A DNA stretch of 64,000 bases from Primulina eburnea. Taxonomy: Eukaryota > Streptophyta > Magnoliopsida > Lamiales > Gesneriaceae. The notes under the pieces were generated by a model. The model saw nothing but the letters and a program-made list of their open reading frames with translations. It had not been told where the DNA came from and made no database searches. Below are positions 30,264-41,687 of this stretch, in pieces; positions within the stretch are counted from its first letter, which is position 1, and the number at the start of each line of letters is the position of its first letter. The DNA is taken from NCBI RefSeq assembly GCF_022965805.1, contig NW_027331344.1, forward strand, positions 36,001 through 100,000. Reading direction: 5' to 3'. A program made the position numbers and the translations under genes.

Positions 30264-31480
30264 TGCATGAGTATTTGGTCACGTACACTTAGTGGTCGAC
30301 TCATTCGAAACAACCCTTTATTTTTACAAAACATGGCGGAAGAACCTATCCAAGAAAATGAAGATGAAATTCAATCTCAACATGATCATGATAGACGAAG
30401 AACACTTAGAGATCACATGAATCCTGCACGTACTAGTGCACCTTCATGTCTTGTTTTTCCCCCTGATGCATCTCATTTTAATTTTAAGCCTGATATTATC
30501 CAACTTTTACCCAATTTTCATGGCTTAGATTCTGAAAATCCATACATGCATTTACGAGAGTTTGAAGAAGTGTGCAACACATATAATGATCTAAATTGTA
30601 GCATGAACACCATTCGACTTAAGCTTTTTTCTTTTTCTTTAAAAGATAAAGCTAAAACTTGGCTACAAAATCTTAGATCGGGATCCATTCGAACTTGGGA
30701 TGAACTGCTACAACAATTTTTGAAAAAGTTTTTTCCATCTCATAGAACAAATTCTTTCAAAAGGCAAATCATCACTTTCACTCAAAAACAAGGAGAAACT
30801 TTTTATCAGTGTTGGGATAGATACAAAGAATTGCTTAATCTTTGTCCACATCATGGTTTTGAAATTTGGAGAGTTGTTTCTCAATTTTATGAAGGCTTAA
30901 CACCTAAAGATAGGCAAATGGTTGAATTTATGTGTAATGGAACATTTGAAGATAAAGATCCAAACGAGGCAATTGAGTATCTCGATTCATTAGCTGAAAA
31001 TGCTCAAAATTGGGACACTATAGGTACAATCGAACCCTCAAACAAGATTCAATCTCCTACATCTGGTGGAGGTATGTACACTCTGAAAGATGAACATGAT
31101 CTTCAAGCTAGATTTACCTCTTTGGCAAGAAAAGTTGAGGCACTTGAATTGAAAAAGAATGGTCAATTAAAATTTGTTCAAGAAATTGCGTGTCACATCT
31201 TTGATACAAGTGATCATTTTACAAAAGATTGTCCCACTTTGCCCTCTTTTAAAAAATGTCTCCAGAACAAGCCAATGTTTTGAACAATTTCAAAAGGCCA
31301 AATTTTGAACCATTTTCTCAAAATTACAATCCAGGTTGGCGAAATCATCCAAATTTTAGTTGGAGGAATGATAATGTTGCACAATTTCCGCAACCACATT
31401 TTCAAAATCAACAAAATTTTCAAAATTATGCACCTTATGTTTCTCCACCTAAAAAGAATTTTTGGAAGATACATTGAATT
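30264..31480 (+). pseudogene. gag: Athila gag, frameshifted
   Basis: The ATG at 30264 (MSIWSRTLSG) or 30333 (MAEEPIQENE) is a more natural start than 30195, whose extra leader is a hydrophobic translation of T-rich DNA. The gag domain includes LLPNFHGLDSENPYMHLREFEEV, LKDKAKTWLQNL, FLKKFFPSHRT and QFYEGLTPKDRQMVE, then SPTSGGGMYTLKDE. A CCHC-like CHIFDTSDHFTKDC lies near 31190. A frameshift at about 31260 moves the frame to 31256-31477, and another at about 31475 leads into the pol side. Confidence 0.88.
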
Positions 31481-34372
31481 CTTTCATTGCAAAGCAAGAG
31501 TCTATCAATACTCAAACTGCTCAAACCATGACAGATTTGAAAGATACTCTTGCTAAATTTGCATCTGCACTTAATGTTCATGAAAAAGGTAAATTTCCTT
31601 CACAACCTCTGCCTAATCCCAAGGATCATCATTCACAAACTGGAACTTCTGGAACTCAACTGATGAATCAGGTAAAATCTGTTATTACCCTTAGAAGTGG
31701 TAAGGTTGTGGAAAAATCCATTCTTGAACCTTGTGAAGATGATGATAAATCAACTCCAAAGGGTAAGGAAGTGGAACCCATAACTTGCGAAGAGGAGGTT
31801 CAACAGACAGTGTCACCACCATTCCCTCATGCATTGAAAAATACAAAAAAATAAAATTTGAATTCTGATATATATGATATTTTTAAACAAGTAAAAGTTA
31901 ATATTCCTTTATTAGATGCAATAAAACAGGTACCATCATATGCTAAATTTTTGAAAGACTTGTGCACTGTGAAAAGAAAATTGAATGTGAAAAAGAAAGC
32001 ATTTTTAGCCGTATGTGCAATCATTCCAAATAATAATACTTTGAAATACAAAGACCCTGGTTGTCCTACTATTTCATGTATTATTGGAGAACGAAAGATT
32101 AAAAAAGCCTTGCTTGATCTTGGAGCTAGTGTTAATTTACTTCCATATTCAGTTTATCAAGAACTCAATCTAGGCGAGTTAAAATCTACTTCGGTAACAC
32201 TTTTACTTGCTGATAGATCTGTTAAAGTGCCAAGAGGTATGGTAGAAGACGTGTTGGTCCAAGTTGATAACTTTGTATAACCTGTCGATTTCATAGTTTT
32301 AGATACACAACCTATCGAAGCTTGTAATGCAATTCCTGTAATTCTGGGTCGTCCATTTTTAGCAACTTCTAATGCTCTTACAAATTGCAGGAATGGAATA
32401 ATTAAGTTGTCATTTGGTAACATGACCTTGGAGCTCAATTTTTTTAATCTTTGTAAGCAACCACATGACAAAGAAGATGAAAGTGAAGATGAAAATCTTA
32501 TTGAAACTCTTGTGGAAGAAAACATTCAAGAAGGGAGTACTCGTGATCAATTAGATATTTGTTCAATTGAAACTGTTAAAGAAAATATTGAAATTGATCT
32601 TGATGATTTTATCAGGTATCACTCGTTACCAAGATCAGAGAAAGAATTTGATGCAAAATATGAGAACAAAGACGAACCACCCATATTGGAGTTAAAACCC
32701 TTGCCAGAAGAATTGAAGTATGCATTTCTTGGAGAAGATGAAACATATCCGGTGGTAATTTCTTCCAAACTAGAAAGTGATCAAGAAGGTAAATTAGTTG
32801 ATATGCTTAAAAGATATAAAAATGCAATTGGTTGGACACTAAAAGATCTCAATGGCATTAATCCACTAATTTGCACAGACAAAATTCATTTAGAAGAAAA
32901 TGCTAAAACATCTCAACAACCACAAAGGAGATTAAATCCACACATGAAAGATGTTGTGAAAACTGAAGTTCTCAAACTACTTGATGTTGGGATTATCTAC
33001 CCTATTTCTGATAGTACGTGGGTAAGCCCAACACAAGTAGTTCCGAAAAAATCTGGCATCACAGTGATAAAAAATGAAAAAGGTGAATTGTTAACAAGTC
33101 GAGTCCCATCTAGTTTGCGGATGTGTATTGATTATAGAAAATTAAATGACGCCACTAGAAAAGATCATTTTTCATTACCATTTTTGGATCAAATTTTAGA
33201 AAGAGTAGCAGGTCATCCATACTACTGTTTTCTTGATGGATATTCAGGTTATTATCAAATTCCCATTGCACTCGAAGATCAAGATAAAACTACATTCACA
33301 TGTCCTTTTGGAACATTTGCATTTAGAAGGATGCCATTTGGATTATGCAATGCCCCAGCAACATTTCAAAGATGTATGCTAAGCATTTTTTGCGACATGG
33401 TTGAAAATTGTTTGGAAATTTTCATGGATGATTTAACTGTCTTTGGGAATACATTTGATAATTGTCTTGAAAATTTGGAAAAAGTTTTATAAAAGATGAG
33501 AGGAAAAAGGTCTTATTTTAAATTGGGAAAAATGTCATTACATGATTACTTCTGGAAATGTTTTGGGACATGTCGTGTCATCTCATGGAATTGAAGTTGA
33601 TAAAGCAAAAGTTGATGTCATTGCCAATTTACCCCCTCCAAAAACCATTAAAGAAATTCGCTCATTTTTGGAACATGCTGGATTTTATAGGAGGTTTATA
33701 AAGGACTTTAGTTTAATCTCTAAACCCATTTGTAACCTCTTAACAAAAGACACTGCATTTGAGTGGACTCAAGAATGTCAAAATGCTTTTGATAAAATCA
33801 TTCGACATTTAACATCGGCTCCTATTATGCAACCTCCTGATTGGTCTTTACCATTTGAAATCATGTGTGATGCGAGTGATTATGCAGTTGGTGCAGTATT
33901 GGGTCAAAGAAGAAACGGTAAGCCTTATGTGATATATTATGCAAGTATAACTTTAAACAATGCTCAAATGAATTATTCCACAACTGAAAAAGAACTACTT
34001 GCTGTAATATTTGCATTAGGTAAATTTCGTTCTTATTTGATTGGATCAACGACTATTGTGTTTACTGATCATTCTGCTATTAGATATTTGTTGACCAAAC
34101 AGGATGCAAAGCCACGACTGATACGTTGGATTTTGTTGCTCCAAGAATTTGACATTGTGATCAAAGATAAAAAAGGAACCGAGAATGTCGTAGCCGATCA
34201 TTTATCGAGACTAGTAACAGGATCATCTTTTGAAATGACACCAATTAACGATAATTTTCCTGATGAACATCTATTTTCAGTTACTACTACACCTTGGTTT
34301 GCTAATATAGTAAATTTTCTTGTGACAGGAAAAATGCCACCGCGAGTTCCCAAGATAAGAGAAAATTTTTGA
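31462..34372 (+). pseudogene. pol: Athila protease, reverse transcriptase and RNase H
   Basis: Pieces in order: 31462-31854 linker with MNQVKSVITLRSGK; a stop; 31858-32280 protease with ALLDLGASVNLLP; a TAA near 32278; 32281-33492 rest of protease (PVILGRPFLATS) and RT with MCIDYRKLNDATRKDHFSLP, FLDGYSGYYQI, MPFGLCNAPATFQRCM and FMDD; a stop near 33490; 33542-34372 RT C-terminus ([15 protein letters not shown]) and RNase H ([54 protein letters not shown]). The catalytic acidic residues are present. The text matches the Athila group closely. Four breaks make it inactive. Confidence 0.92.
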
Positions 34373-35499
34373 ATGAGGTAAAAAACTTTTATTGGGATGA
34401 TCCGTATCTGTTCAAGTAAACTTAAAAAAAAAAATTTAAAAAACAAAAAAAAAATTTTTAAAAAAAAACTTAAAAATAAAAATAAAAAATATATATAAGT
34501 AATTTTTGCAAAAATGTCATACATTACATGTTTGAAAGGTTTAGATTAGAAATTGTAATAATCTATTTAAGTATGTTTAAATTTTTATTTGAAAAAAAAA
34601 AGTCAATTTTTAATATTCTGATCAATATAAAAATATGATTTATGAAATCTTTTTGAGTGATTAACCATTGTGATAAAATTAGGTATTAAAGTATATGGCC
34701 CATGATATACCTGATAAGATGCCTAAAATTTTTAAACTCACACATATTTTGTGAGTGAGTGGAGAGGATTGAGAAAACAGCTTGCGAGCCTTTATTGATC
34801 ATCAGAGAGGCTATCTATTGTTTAGATCTTGTGTTCTTATTTTAAAAAAAAAATGATATTTCCTGGAAAAAAAAGAAGAAAAAAAAAAGAAAGATGTTGA
34901 AGATCTATGTAATTTTTAAGTTACATGCTGCGACCCATTTATCTTTCATAAAAATACAAATAAAAAAAAAGAAAAAAAAAAGAAAGAAAGAGAGAAATAC
35001 ATTGTACAAATTAAATAAATATGTGGTCAAGAAGCATAAACTTAGTCTAATTCCATGATGTAAAAAAAAAAATCAGGAAAAAAAAATATATAATAAGAAC
35101 AACTGGATTTAAATCAATGGATTTCCTATCTTTTGATTAGTTTGGCTCGTTTGTCTGTCTGCATTCTGTAAACCATTTTCCTGAGCATTTATCTGTATTC
35201 CAACTCCATGAGAGAAATCATTCCCATAAATTGAAACACTTATTAACCTGTGAGAATATGGAGTTGAGACTCTTATTAGGAATTTCTGAAGGCCATGTAC
35301 ATTTAACTACCTGAAAACAAGCTTTGAATTGATCAGTTCAGATTATTTCATAAATTATAATTATAATGATCTTGATATAACTTTGACAGTTTTCAAATTT
35401 AATTTAAACACTTGGATAGTTTTGATTATATTTCTATTTAAATTAATCAATATGTTTTGTGTTGCTATTAACGCTTAAATTGCTAGGGACTAGCAATAA
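34373..35499. other. integrase deletion site filled by A-rich sequence
   Basis: The frame ends around the conserved WDDPYLF segment (about 34395-34420) that normally precedes the integrase zinc finger. Instead of about 1 kb of integrase there is very A-rich sequence with long A runs (34420-34500, 34590-34600, 34840-34990 and 35060-35080), and no integrase motif in any frame. Confidence 0.75.
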
Positions 35500-35514
35500 G
35501 CTGGTTGGGGAGTG
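35500..35514 (+). other. polypurine tract of the Athila element
   Basis: GCTGGTTGGGGAGTG directly before the right LTR start at 35515. Confidence 0.7.
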
Positions 35515-35751
35515 TGATAAAGATAAAATATTGTATATTAATTAAATGTTTTATTATATAAATATATAGTTTTTGTTTTATTAAATGTTTAAATATTATA
35601 TGTTTTATAATAAATTGTATAAAATATTTGTGTAATTATAAGTTTTTGCTATTTTTACAGGTTCGATAAAACACGAATAAACTTGGCGTTGCAAATGAGA
35701 TTAAGATGATTCTTGGACCTGTAGAAAGTTGATGTTAATATCTACAATATT
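35515..35751 (+). repeat. 3-prime LTR of the Athila element, left piece
   Basis: 237 bases matching the start of the left LTR, ending with ATATT, the target duplication of the nested gypsy element. The LTR continues at 43876. Confidence 0.92.
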
Positions 35752-37940
35752 TGTAAGGCCCGAGGATTGGATTACCGTAATCTGAAATGATTTGAGTATA
35801 ATTATCCTAATCTGAGATGGTTATTGATTATGAATTGATATAATTATATACGGGCTATTACGAGACTAGTTGGGTAAAGAATATGAATGATATGAGTTTT
35901 GGACAGAACAATTGGCGCCTGAGCGGTAGAAAGTAACCGCCCAAGCGCCAAAGCTCAACAAGGTGTGTTTCGGGCAGAGAAGGTGGCGCCCGGGCGGTAG
36001 TTTCTGACCGCCCGAGCGCCAATGATACATGCTGAGGGCCAAATACCTCGCGCTCGGGCGGAAATTTATTACCGCCCGAGCGCCGAGCAAAATGGAGGAA
36101 ACGTTGACACGTTCCTTTTTTCATGCAACGTGTAAGTATATACATATATATAAGCAACGTCAAATTCCCTCAGATTTAGAAAGGGGTCGCAGAAGCTTTG
36201 TGGAAATCCTTACGCATTTTTATTTCAATCCGTCCGTCAGATTTTGAATCTGAGTACAGTACCGAGTTCCTACCAACGTAGGCTATAACTGGACGTAAGT
36301 TTTGCTACGTTTTGATATGTTCTGAAATTATACTATTGTCAGAATTGAATAGGATTCATATATGATGTTCTTGTCATGTTAGACATCATAGAATCGAAGT
36401 CAGATTGAAGAACAAATTGATTATGTAATTGTTATGATTTTCGGAGTCGATTTGACTGAGAATTTATATCAGATATGTATGGTTATCGAGATTTTGACTG
36501 GTATCGATATTGATTATGAGTTCAGGTATTATATCTGTGATGTTTGGACTGACGGGGTTATTAAGACTGTATTGTTATGCCGTCGAAACATCAGTTGATT
36601 GATATTGAACAGATTCGATAGTGATTTTGATTATATCGTGATATCGTCGATATGGATTAGATTGTGTCTTGACTTGACATTGATCAGATTATGTGTTGAT
36701 TTGAGTATTGATCAGAACAGGTATTGACTTGAGTTGTTTATTGATATTATATCTGTTCGGTATTGTTATTACCAGATTGAGAATGGACCGAGATAGAGTC
36801 GGGACTTCTTCTTCTTCTTCTTCTTCTGAGCAAGAAGATAAAGGTATAAATTAATGTTGAGTTGGGATTGCACAACTCGAGTGAGGTTTGACTCGAGTTT
36901 CCCTAAATCACATACTTTACTTTATTGCATTGGTATTTGCAATTGAATACGATTGATATTTTGGTCTATGGATTTATAGACAATGTATGTCTTGAGTCGT
37001 AAGCGGATATGCTTAGTCGTAGACATTTCATCTTGTGACAGAAGGGCCGGATAGTGAGGACTCGTCACTGGCCCATTGCACTTTGTCACAGGACATGATA
37101 TTGGTGATAGGACCACAGTCCATGACGGATAGGTCAGGACACTGGATGTTTGGTTATATCGACGTGGATAGAACTGGAGTCTTTTCTATTACTGTTGGTC
37201 GATATAGGAATACCACATCTGGAAACCGGGATCCCTAGGCTAGGATTGAGCCTAGTCTAAAACGTGGAGTCACGAGTCTGAGTGACGATTATATTGATTT
37301 ATATTATTGACGTTGATTATTTTCCTGAATATGGTTCATGTTCCTTGCTGTTCCTGATATTGGTACATGTTTAGAATAGGAGTTATTCTTGGTATTGAGT
37401 ATGTTCCTGATATTGATACATGCTTAGAATAGAATTTATTCTGGATATTGAATTATGTTCCGGATTAGGGTACATGTACAGAATATGATTTATTCTTGTA
37501 ATTGATTTATATCATGATTTTGATATATGATAGGATTTTCTGTTATATGCTTTTATATTGTTTATATGATGGCATGTATACATGATTTATACTGGGATAT
37601 TTATATCTCACCGGAGTTATCCGGATGTTGTCTTGTTTGTATGTGTGCATGACAACAGGTGGGACAGGATAAGGGTCAGGAAGAGAACGAGGCTGGACTA
37701 GATAGCGTGGAGATCCGGGCTTCAGAAGCAACTTAGGATTCAGTACTGATATGTAATTGAACCTAGTTGAATTATTGTAGATAACGTCAGATTTGTATGT
37801 CTATGTTTAATATGTAATTTGAATTTAATTACATTACGTTTCCGTTGTGTAATTTAGAAAAAAATTAGACCCTGTTTATTATAAGTGATTAATTAGTCCC
37901 AATGACGATTAAGAACTGGATTAGCTTCCGGGTCCCCACA
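35752..37940 (+). repeat. 5-prime LTR of the nested gypsy element
   Basis: Starts TGTAAGGCCCGAGG and ends GGGTCCCCACA. A three-dyad GC-rich array lies at 35914-36084 and a TATA-like run at about 36140-36153. A CTT microsatellite (36810-36828) and one copy of the motif that is amplified in the solo LTR (near 37154-37205) are also present. Confidence 0.93.
35914..36084. promoter_or_regulatory. array of three 36-base GC-rich dyads upstream of the LTR TATA
   Basis: Dyads at 35914-35949, 35985-36020 and 36049-36084. Each is a 14-base arm (GGCGCCCGGGCGGT type), an 8-base gap, and the inverted arm (ACCGCCCGAGCGCC type), arm starts 22 bases apart. Dyads start every 64-71 bases. The array sits 162 bases from the LTR start and about 60 bases before the TATA-like run. 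The other LTR has it at 41851-42021. Confidence 0.8.
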
Positions 37941-37945
37941 ACAGG

Positions 37946-37957
37946 TGGTATCAGAGC
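37946..37957 (+). other. primer binding site, initiator tRNA-Met
   Basis: TGGTATCAGAGC, 5 bases after the LTR end at 37940. Confidence 0.95.
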
Positions 37958-38394
37958 TGTAGGTCCTTGAACTATAGGTTCCTTAGCACTGAGATAGAGA
38001 AGAGTGAGCGGGGTAGAATGAGTTTTCTTTCCTTGCATGTGATTGCTAGCATGTGATTGATTATAATGTGGAATTACATTGTGTATGCTAGCAGGATATT
38101 ATGTTTTACTGCCTGGACTTATATGGCATATGATCGAATATAATGTTGAAACTACATTGTATATGCTGATTTCAGTATGTTTTACTGTTTAGAAAGCTAT
38201 ATGTTACCTGAATATCTGAGTTGATTTGGTAATATGTATTATTTGAAACTGGAGCAGAACCAATTCTTGATCAGATGTAAGCTGATCAGGATTGGGATTG
38301 TGACGGATATGCCTCCTGTTACTACTAACGTCTGTGATTATCAGATATTCCTCCTAGAAGGATTCCAGAAAGGGGTAGTACATCGTATGATCAG

Positions 38395-39309
38395 ATGGAT
38401 GTGTCTGAAACTCTGATGGAAACACAGATGATAAGGTTTCAGTCGTTTCAACCACCGATTTTGAGGGGTGTTGAGGCACCAGCTGATTGTGAGACTTGGC
38501 TGGAGGAGATTGAAATACTGTTTGAATTTCTGGGATTCACAGATGAGTGCAGAATTAAATTGGTTGGGAATCAACTACGGGAAGTCGCGAGGAGTTGGTG
38601 GTTGATAACCCGGGAAGCCATAGCACAGCGTGGTTTCACGATTACGTGGAAACTTTTCAAAGTTGAATTTTATCAAAGGTTTGTACCTCTATCATATCGA
38701 GAGGACAAAAGTGCAGAATTTGCAAATTTGAGGCAGGGTCCATTGAAGATTGATGAATATTTGGCCCATTTCTTCACCTTGTTAAAATTTGGTCCGCAAG
38801 TGGCTAGAAATGATACAGCTGTAGCTGATCAGTTTATCAAGGGCTTGAATCCAGAAATACGCACCTTGGTAACTGTGAAACAACCGAGTAATTTTACTGA
38901 TATTCCGAATAGAGCCAGAAGAGCAGAAACCGTTCTAATGAGACAAAAGGAAGCTTCATATGTTCTTCCAACATCGATACCACAACGACTGCCTTCCAGA
39001 ATCGAGATTGGCAGTAGCAGTGGTGGAAAGAAAGAGATGTTGAAAGTTCAAAAGAATCAATTCAAGAAGTTTGGGAGCGGTTCATCTAGCTCCAGTGGCT
39101 CTAGTCCGAATTATACTGGAGTTTATTGCAGGAATTGCGGTGGGAGACATTCCCCAGAACTATGCCATGGAGTGACTGGTCGGTGCAACTTCTGTAAACA
39201 GCCAGGACAATTTGCTAGAGTCTGCCCACAGAAAGGTGCCCGAAGATTTCAGGGAGCAGGATCATCTGGGGGTGGTGATCGAGAAACAGACCCAGGACAT
39301 ACTGAATGA
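38395..39309 (+). CDS. gag: gag of the nested gypsy element
   Basis: 304 codons. The capsid domain covers residues about 10-165 (FQPPILRGVEAPADCETWLEE, LVGNQLREVARSWW, FYQRFVPLSYREDK, EFANLRQGPLKIDEYLAHF, FIKGLNPEIRTLV). A Ser-rich linker follows, then two knuckles: CRNCGGRHSPELC and CNFCKQPGQFARVC, where the second has Gln in place of the zinc-binding His. The ancestral start was probably ATG at 38310 (MPPVTTNV) in another frame; a one-base shift before 38395 separates them, so the present protein starts at an internal Met. This is the only intact protein frame of the element. Confidence 0.85.
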   Translation: MDVSETLMETQMIRFQSFQPPILRGVEAPADCETWLEEIEILFEFLGFTDECRIKLVGNQLREVARSWWLITREAIAQRGFTITWKLFKVEFYQRFVPLSYREDKSAEFANLRQGPLKIDEYLAHFFTLLKFGPQVARNDTAVADQFIKGLNPEIRTLVTVKQPSNFTDIPNRARRAETVLMRQKEASYVLPTSIPQRLPSRIEIGSSSGGKKEMLKVQKNQFKKFGSGSSSSSGSSPNYTGVYCRNCGGRHSPELCHGVTGRCNFCKQPGQFARVCPQKGARRFQGAGSSGGGDRETDPGHTE

Positions 39310-41674
39310 TACAGTGACATGTACTGATCTTTTATGATTAGATTGCATATTTATTGATATATACTAATGCATTCCTTATGATCATCCTTCATTGATTTGC
39401 ACTGATATATGCTTTAATTGTTGGGTCTGTATTTACTGTAGTATTGGTTCTTTACCTTTTGGGGAAAGAATTTGATATCAGTGATATTCTGTGATATGTC
39501 ATATACTGCAATAAGTTGAGAATAAAATTGAATTAGACTAGCTTGTACTGGTATTGTCTGATGATGACTGCGTGATTGATATTGATATGTCGAACAAGTA
39601 CAGAGCTATTATAGAATCTTGCTAGGAAATGGTAAGATTTGGACCTGAAATGGCCAAAGAATGAATGATATACGGTAAGGATTCTTGATTTTGAATTCCT
39701 TGATATCCGTATTACATAAGATTCGATGATTATCGAAAGGAAGGGAGTAATTCCTTATGTATTCAGTTGATGACTGAAGATGAGCTTATCAAGTTTGAGT
39801 TACTAGTAGCAGGAAGTTTGCTATAGTCTGGCAGATGAGATTTCAGGTTGGTCCTATATCAGGGAGAGTGATTTCAGCCTTGATGTGATTCCAGGTATTG
39901 GTTTCATTTTCGAATTTCTTATAAACGGATATTGATTGAATTGAAAGGATTGAGATATCAGTTGAAAGATTTATTGCCTGAAAGTTAGAGTTACATCTGA
40001 TTATATGTTTCTCTGTAAAGTACTTCAGTTCCATTCATGGGTTGATAAATCCTGTGCTCGGAAGTGTTCTGATGATTTTATGCTCGGTTTATCTATGACA
40101 TTTTGATATATTCGCAGCATATGATTGATTGAATCGAACAGTGGATATTTATATTGAATATTCTGGGAACTGAGATTGTTGTATACAGAATTGTTCGGAT
40201 ATGAATCTCGATTGTAACAGATTGTATTCAGAGTCTATGATATCTGAAGACAGTATACTGACTGATGATAGCACAGTGAGACCATGATCAGTGGCTGAAA
40301 ACGACATTGAATATGGCAGAGGTTCAGAAATTGCGTTCTATGCAGTTATTAGATCAGTATTGCGTATTGATATTCTGAATCTGATCTGAGATTGTTATCA
40401 TTCTGAATCCGTGTTTGATACCGATTGTTATGAACCGGTGAGCTTATATATAGTTCAGTCGAGTCAGAACTGATTTTGAAGATTAAAGCAGTTCAGAAGT
40501 TTGATCAGACTGTTCAGAATTTTATTTTGATAGTCAGAACCGAATACCAGGTAGGTATTTTCTTTAATTTATCTTATTAGCTGATTTGTTTATGTCAGAT
40601 ATTCGAATTGGAAATTGACAGGTATTGTCAGATGTACACAATAGTAGATTCAGTACTATTTTGGTAACAGGAAATGTGTGATAATTCGAATAGACAGTTT
40701 TGAAGTAAACAAATGAAAATCAGTTATGTCAGAATTTGTATTGAAATGTCTAAATCACTGACAGCTGAAGACAGACATATAGCAACTTTTAAATTACTGA
40801 TCTTGATTATTGATTTCTAAATAGAAATGGAAGTACATTTCTATGGATTGAGTGATGACACTACTGAGATATTGACAAGATTGTGCGGTGATGTGATTAT
40901 GATTGATAGATTTCTCGAATCTGCCTCTGTTATATTGTACAGGATGACGTACAGATATGATCCCATGACTGAGAGGTATGTCAGAAATATGAAGTCAGAT
41001 TGTATTGAATGCCAGAGTTGATTTTATCAGAATGTGATTTTCGTTTGATTTTATACTTTTGGCTGAGTGTTTGACATGATCTTTCATCTATGATTTATAG
41101 ATTGACGGATAGTCGGAGTGAACTATCCTGATACTGGAGGATATCCAGGAAATGTAGTGCTGGATTATAGCACTAGTTGGCATGATTCGTTGTCACTGGT
41201 GAATTATTGTACGATAATAGCTATCAGATGAATATCGAAATAGCGTTAGTTGAGGTATTGTACAATGAGAACTGTGAATTTCCTTCGTATGGGAATGATA
41301 TTACAGTGATGCTTGAGAGCAGAATTGTTAAGATCAGTAATCTGATAAAGAAAATGAAACTGATTCAGATGGAAATGGAAACAACTCAGAATACATAGAT
41401 TAATAAGCCAATGTCGGACGATGACTATTGGTAGTTGAAACCAAAGATTAAGTATATCTCTGACTGGGATATTGATGGTTATGAGGTATTAATTGATCTA
41501 TACGGATGTTGTATAGCCATGGTTCTGAGGTTGATTCTATCACGAGTGATTTCATTGATATGAGATCATTGTAATTTCTGTAAGTCTCCTTCTTGTATTT
41601 GATTTAAGATATGATATGATTATCTGCATAACATGAGTTAAGCGTTTATGATTTCGGGGACGAAATCGTATCTT
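39310..41674 (+). pseudogene. heavily decayed gypsy pol
   Basis: No frame exceeds about 65 codons, but pieces are recognisable. DNA near 40035-40115 follows the RT segment around the IDD box at about 80 bases. The frame 40827-41021 resembles integrase core text (IDRFLESASVI for IVDRLTKSAHFI, then YRMTYRYDPMTERYV). The frame 41207-41398 resembles the integrase C-terminal part (YQMNIEIALVEVLYNENCEFP for the usual I-MAPYEALYGR-C-SP). The region is about 1.5-2 kb shorter than a full pol, so deletions and point changes are combined. Confidence 0.65.
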
Positions 41675-41687
41675 AGAGGGGGAGAAA
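41675..41687 (+). other. polypurine tract of the nested gypsy element
   Basis: AGAGGGGGAGAAA directly before the 3-prime LTR. Confidence 0.9.

Noticed and set aside
36029..36163. ORFs over the GC-rich dyads in the gypsy LTRs, repeated in both LTRs
   Set aside because: Same sequence appears in both LTRs only because the LTRs are duplicates; reading frames differ and products are dyad translations.
39310..41674. Reading the gap after gag in the nested gypsy element as unrelated non-coding filler
   Set aside because: Short stretches follow gypsy RT and integrase text in the right order, so it is decayed pol.
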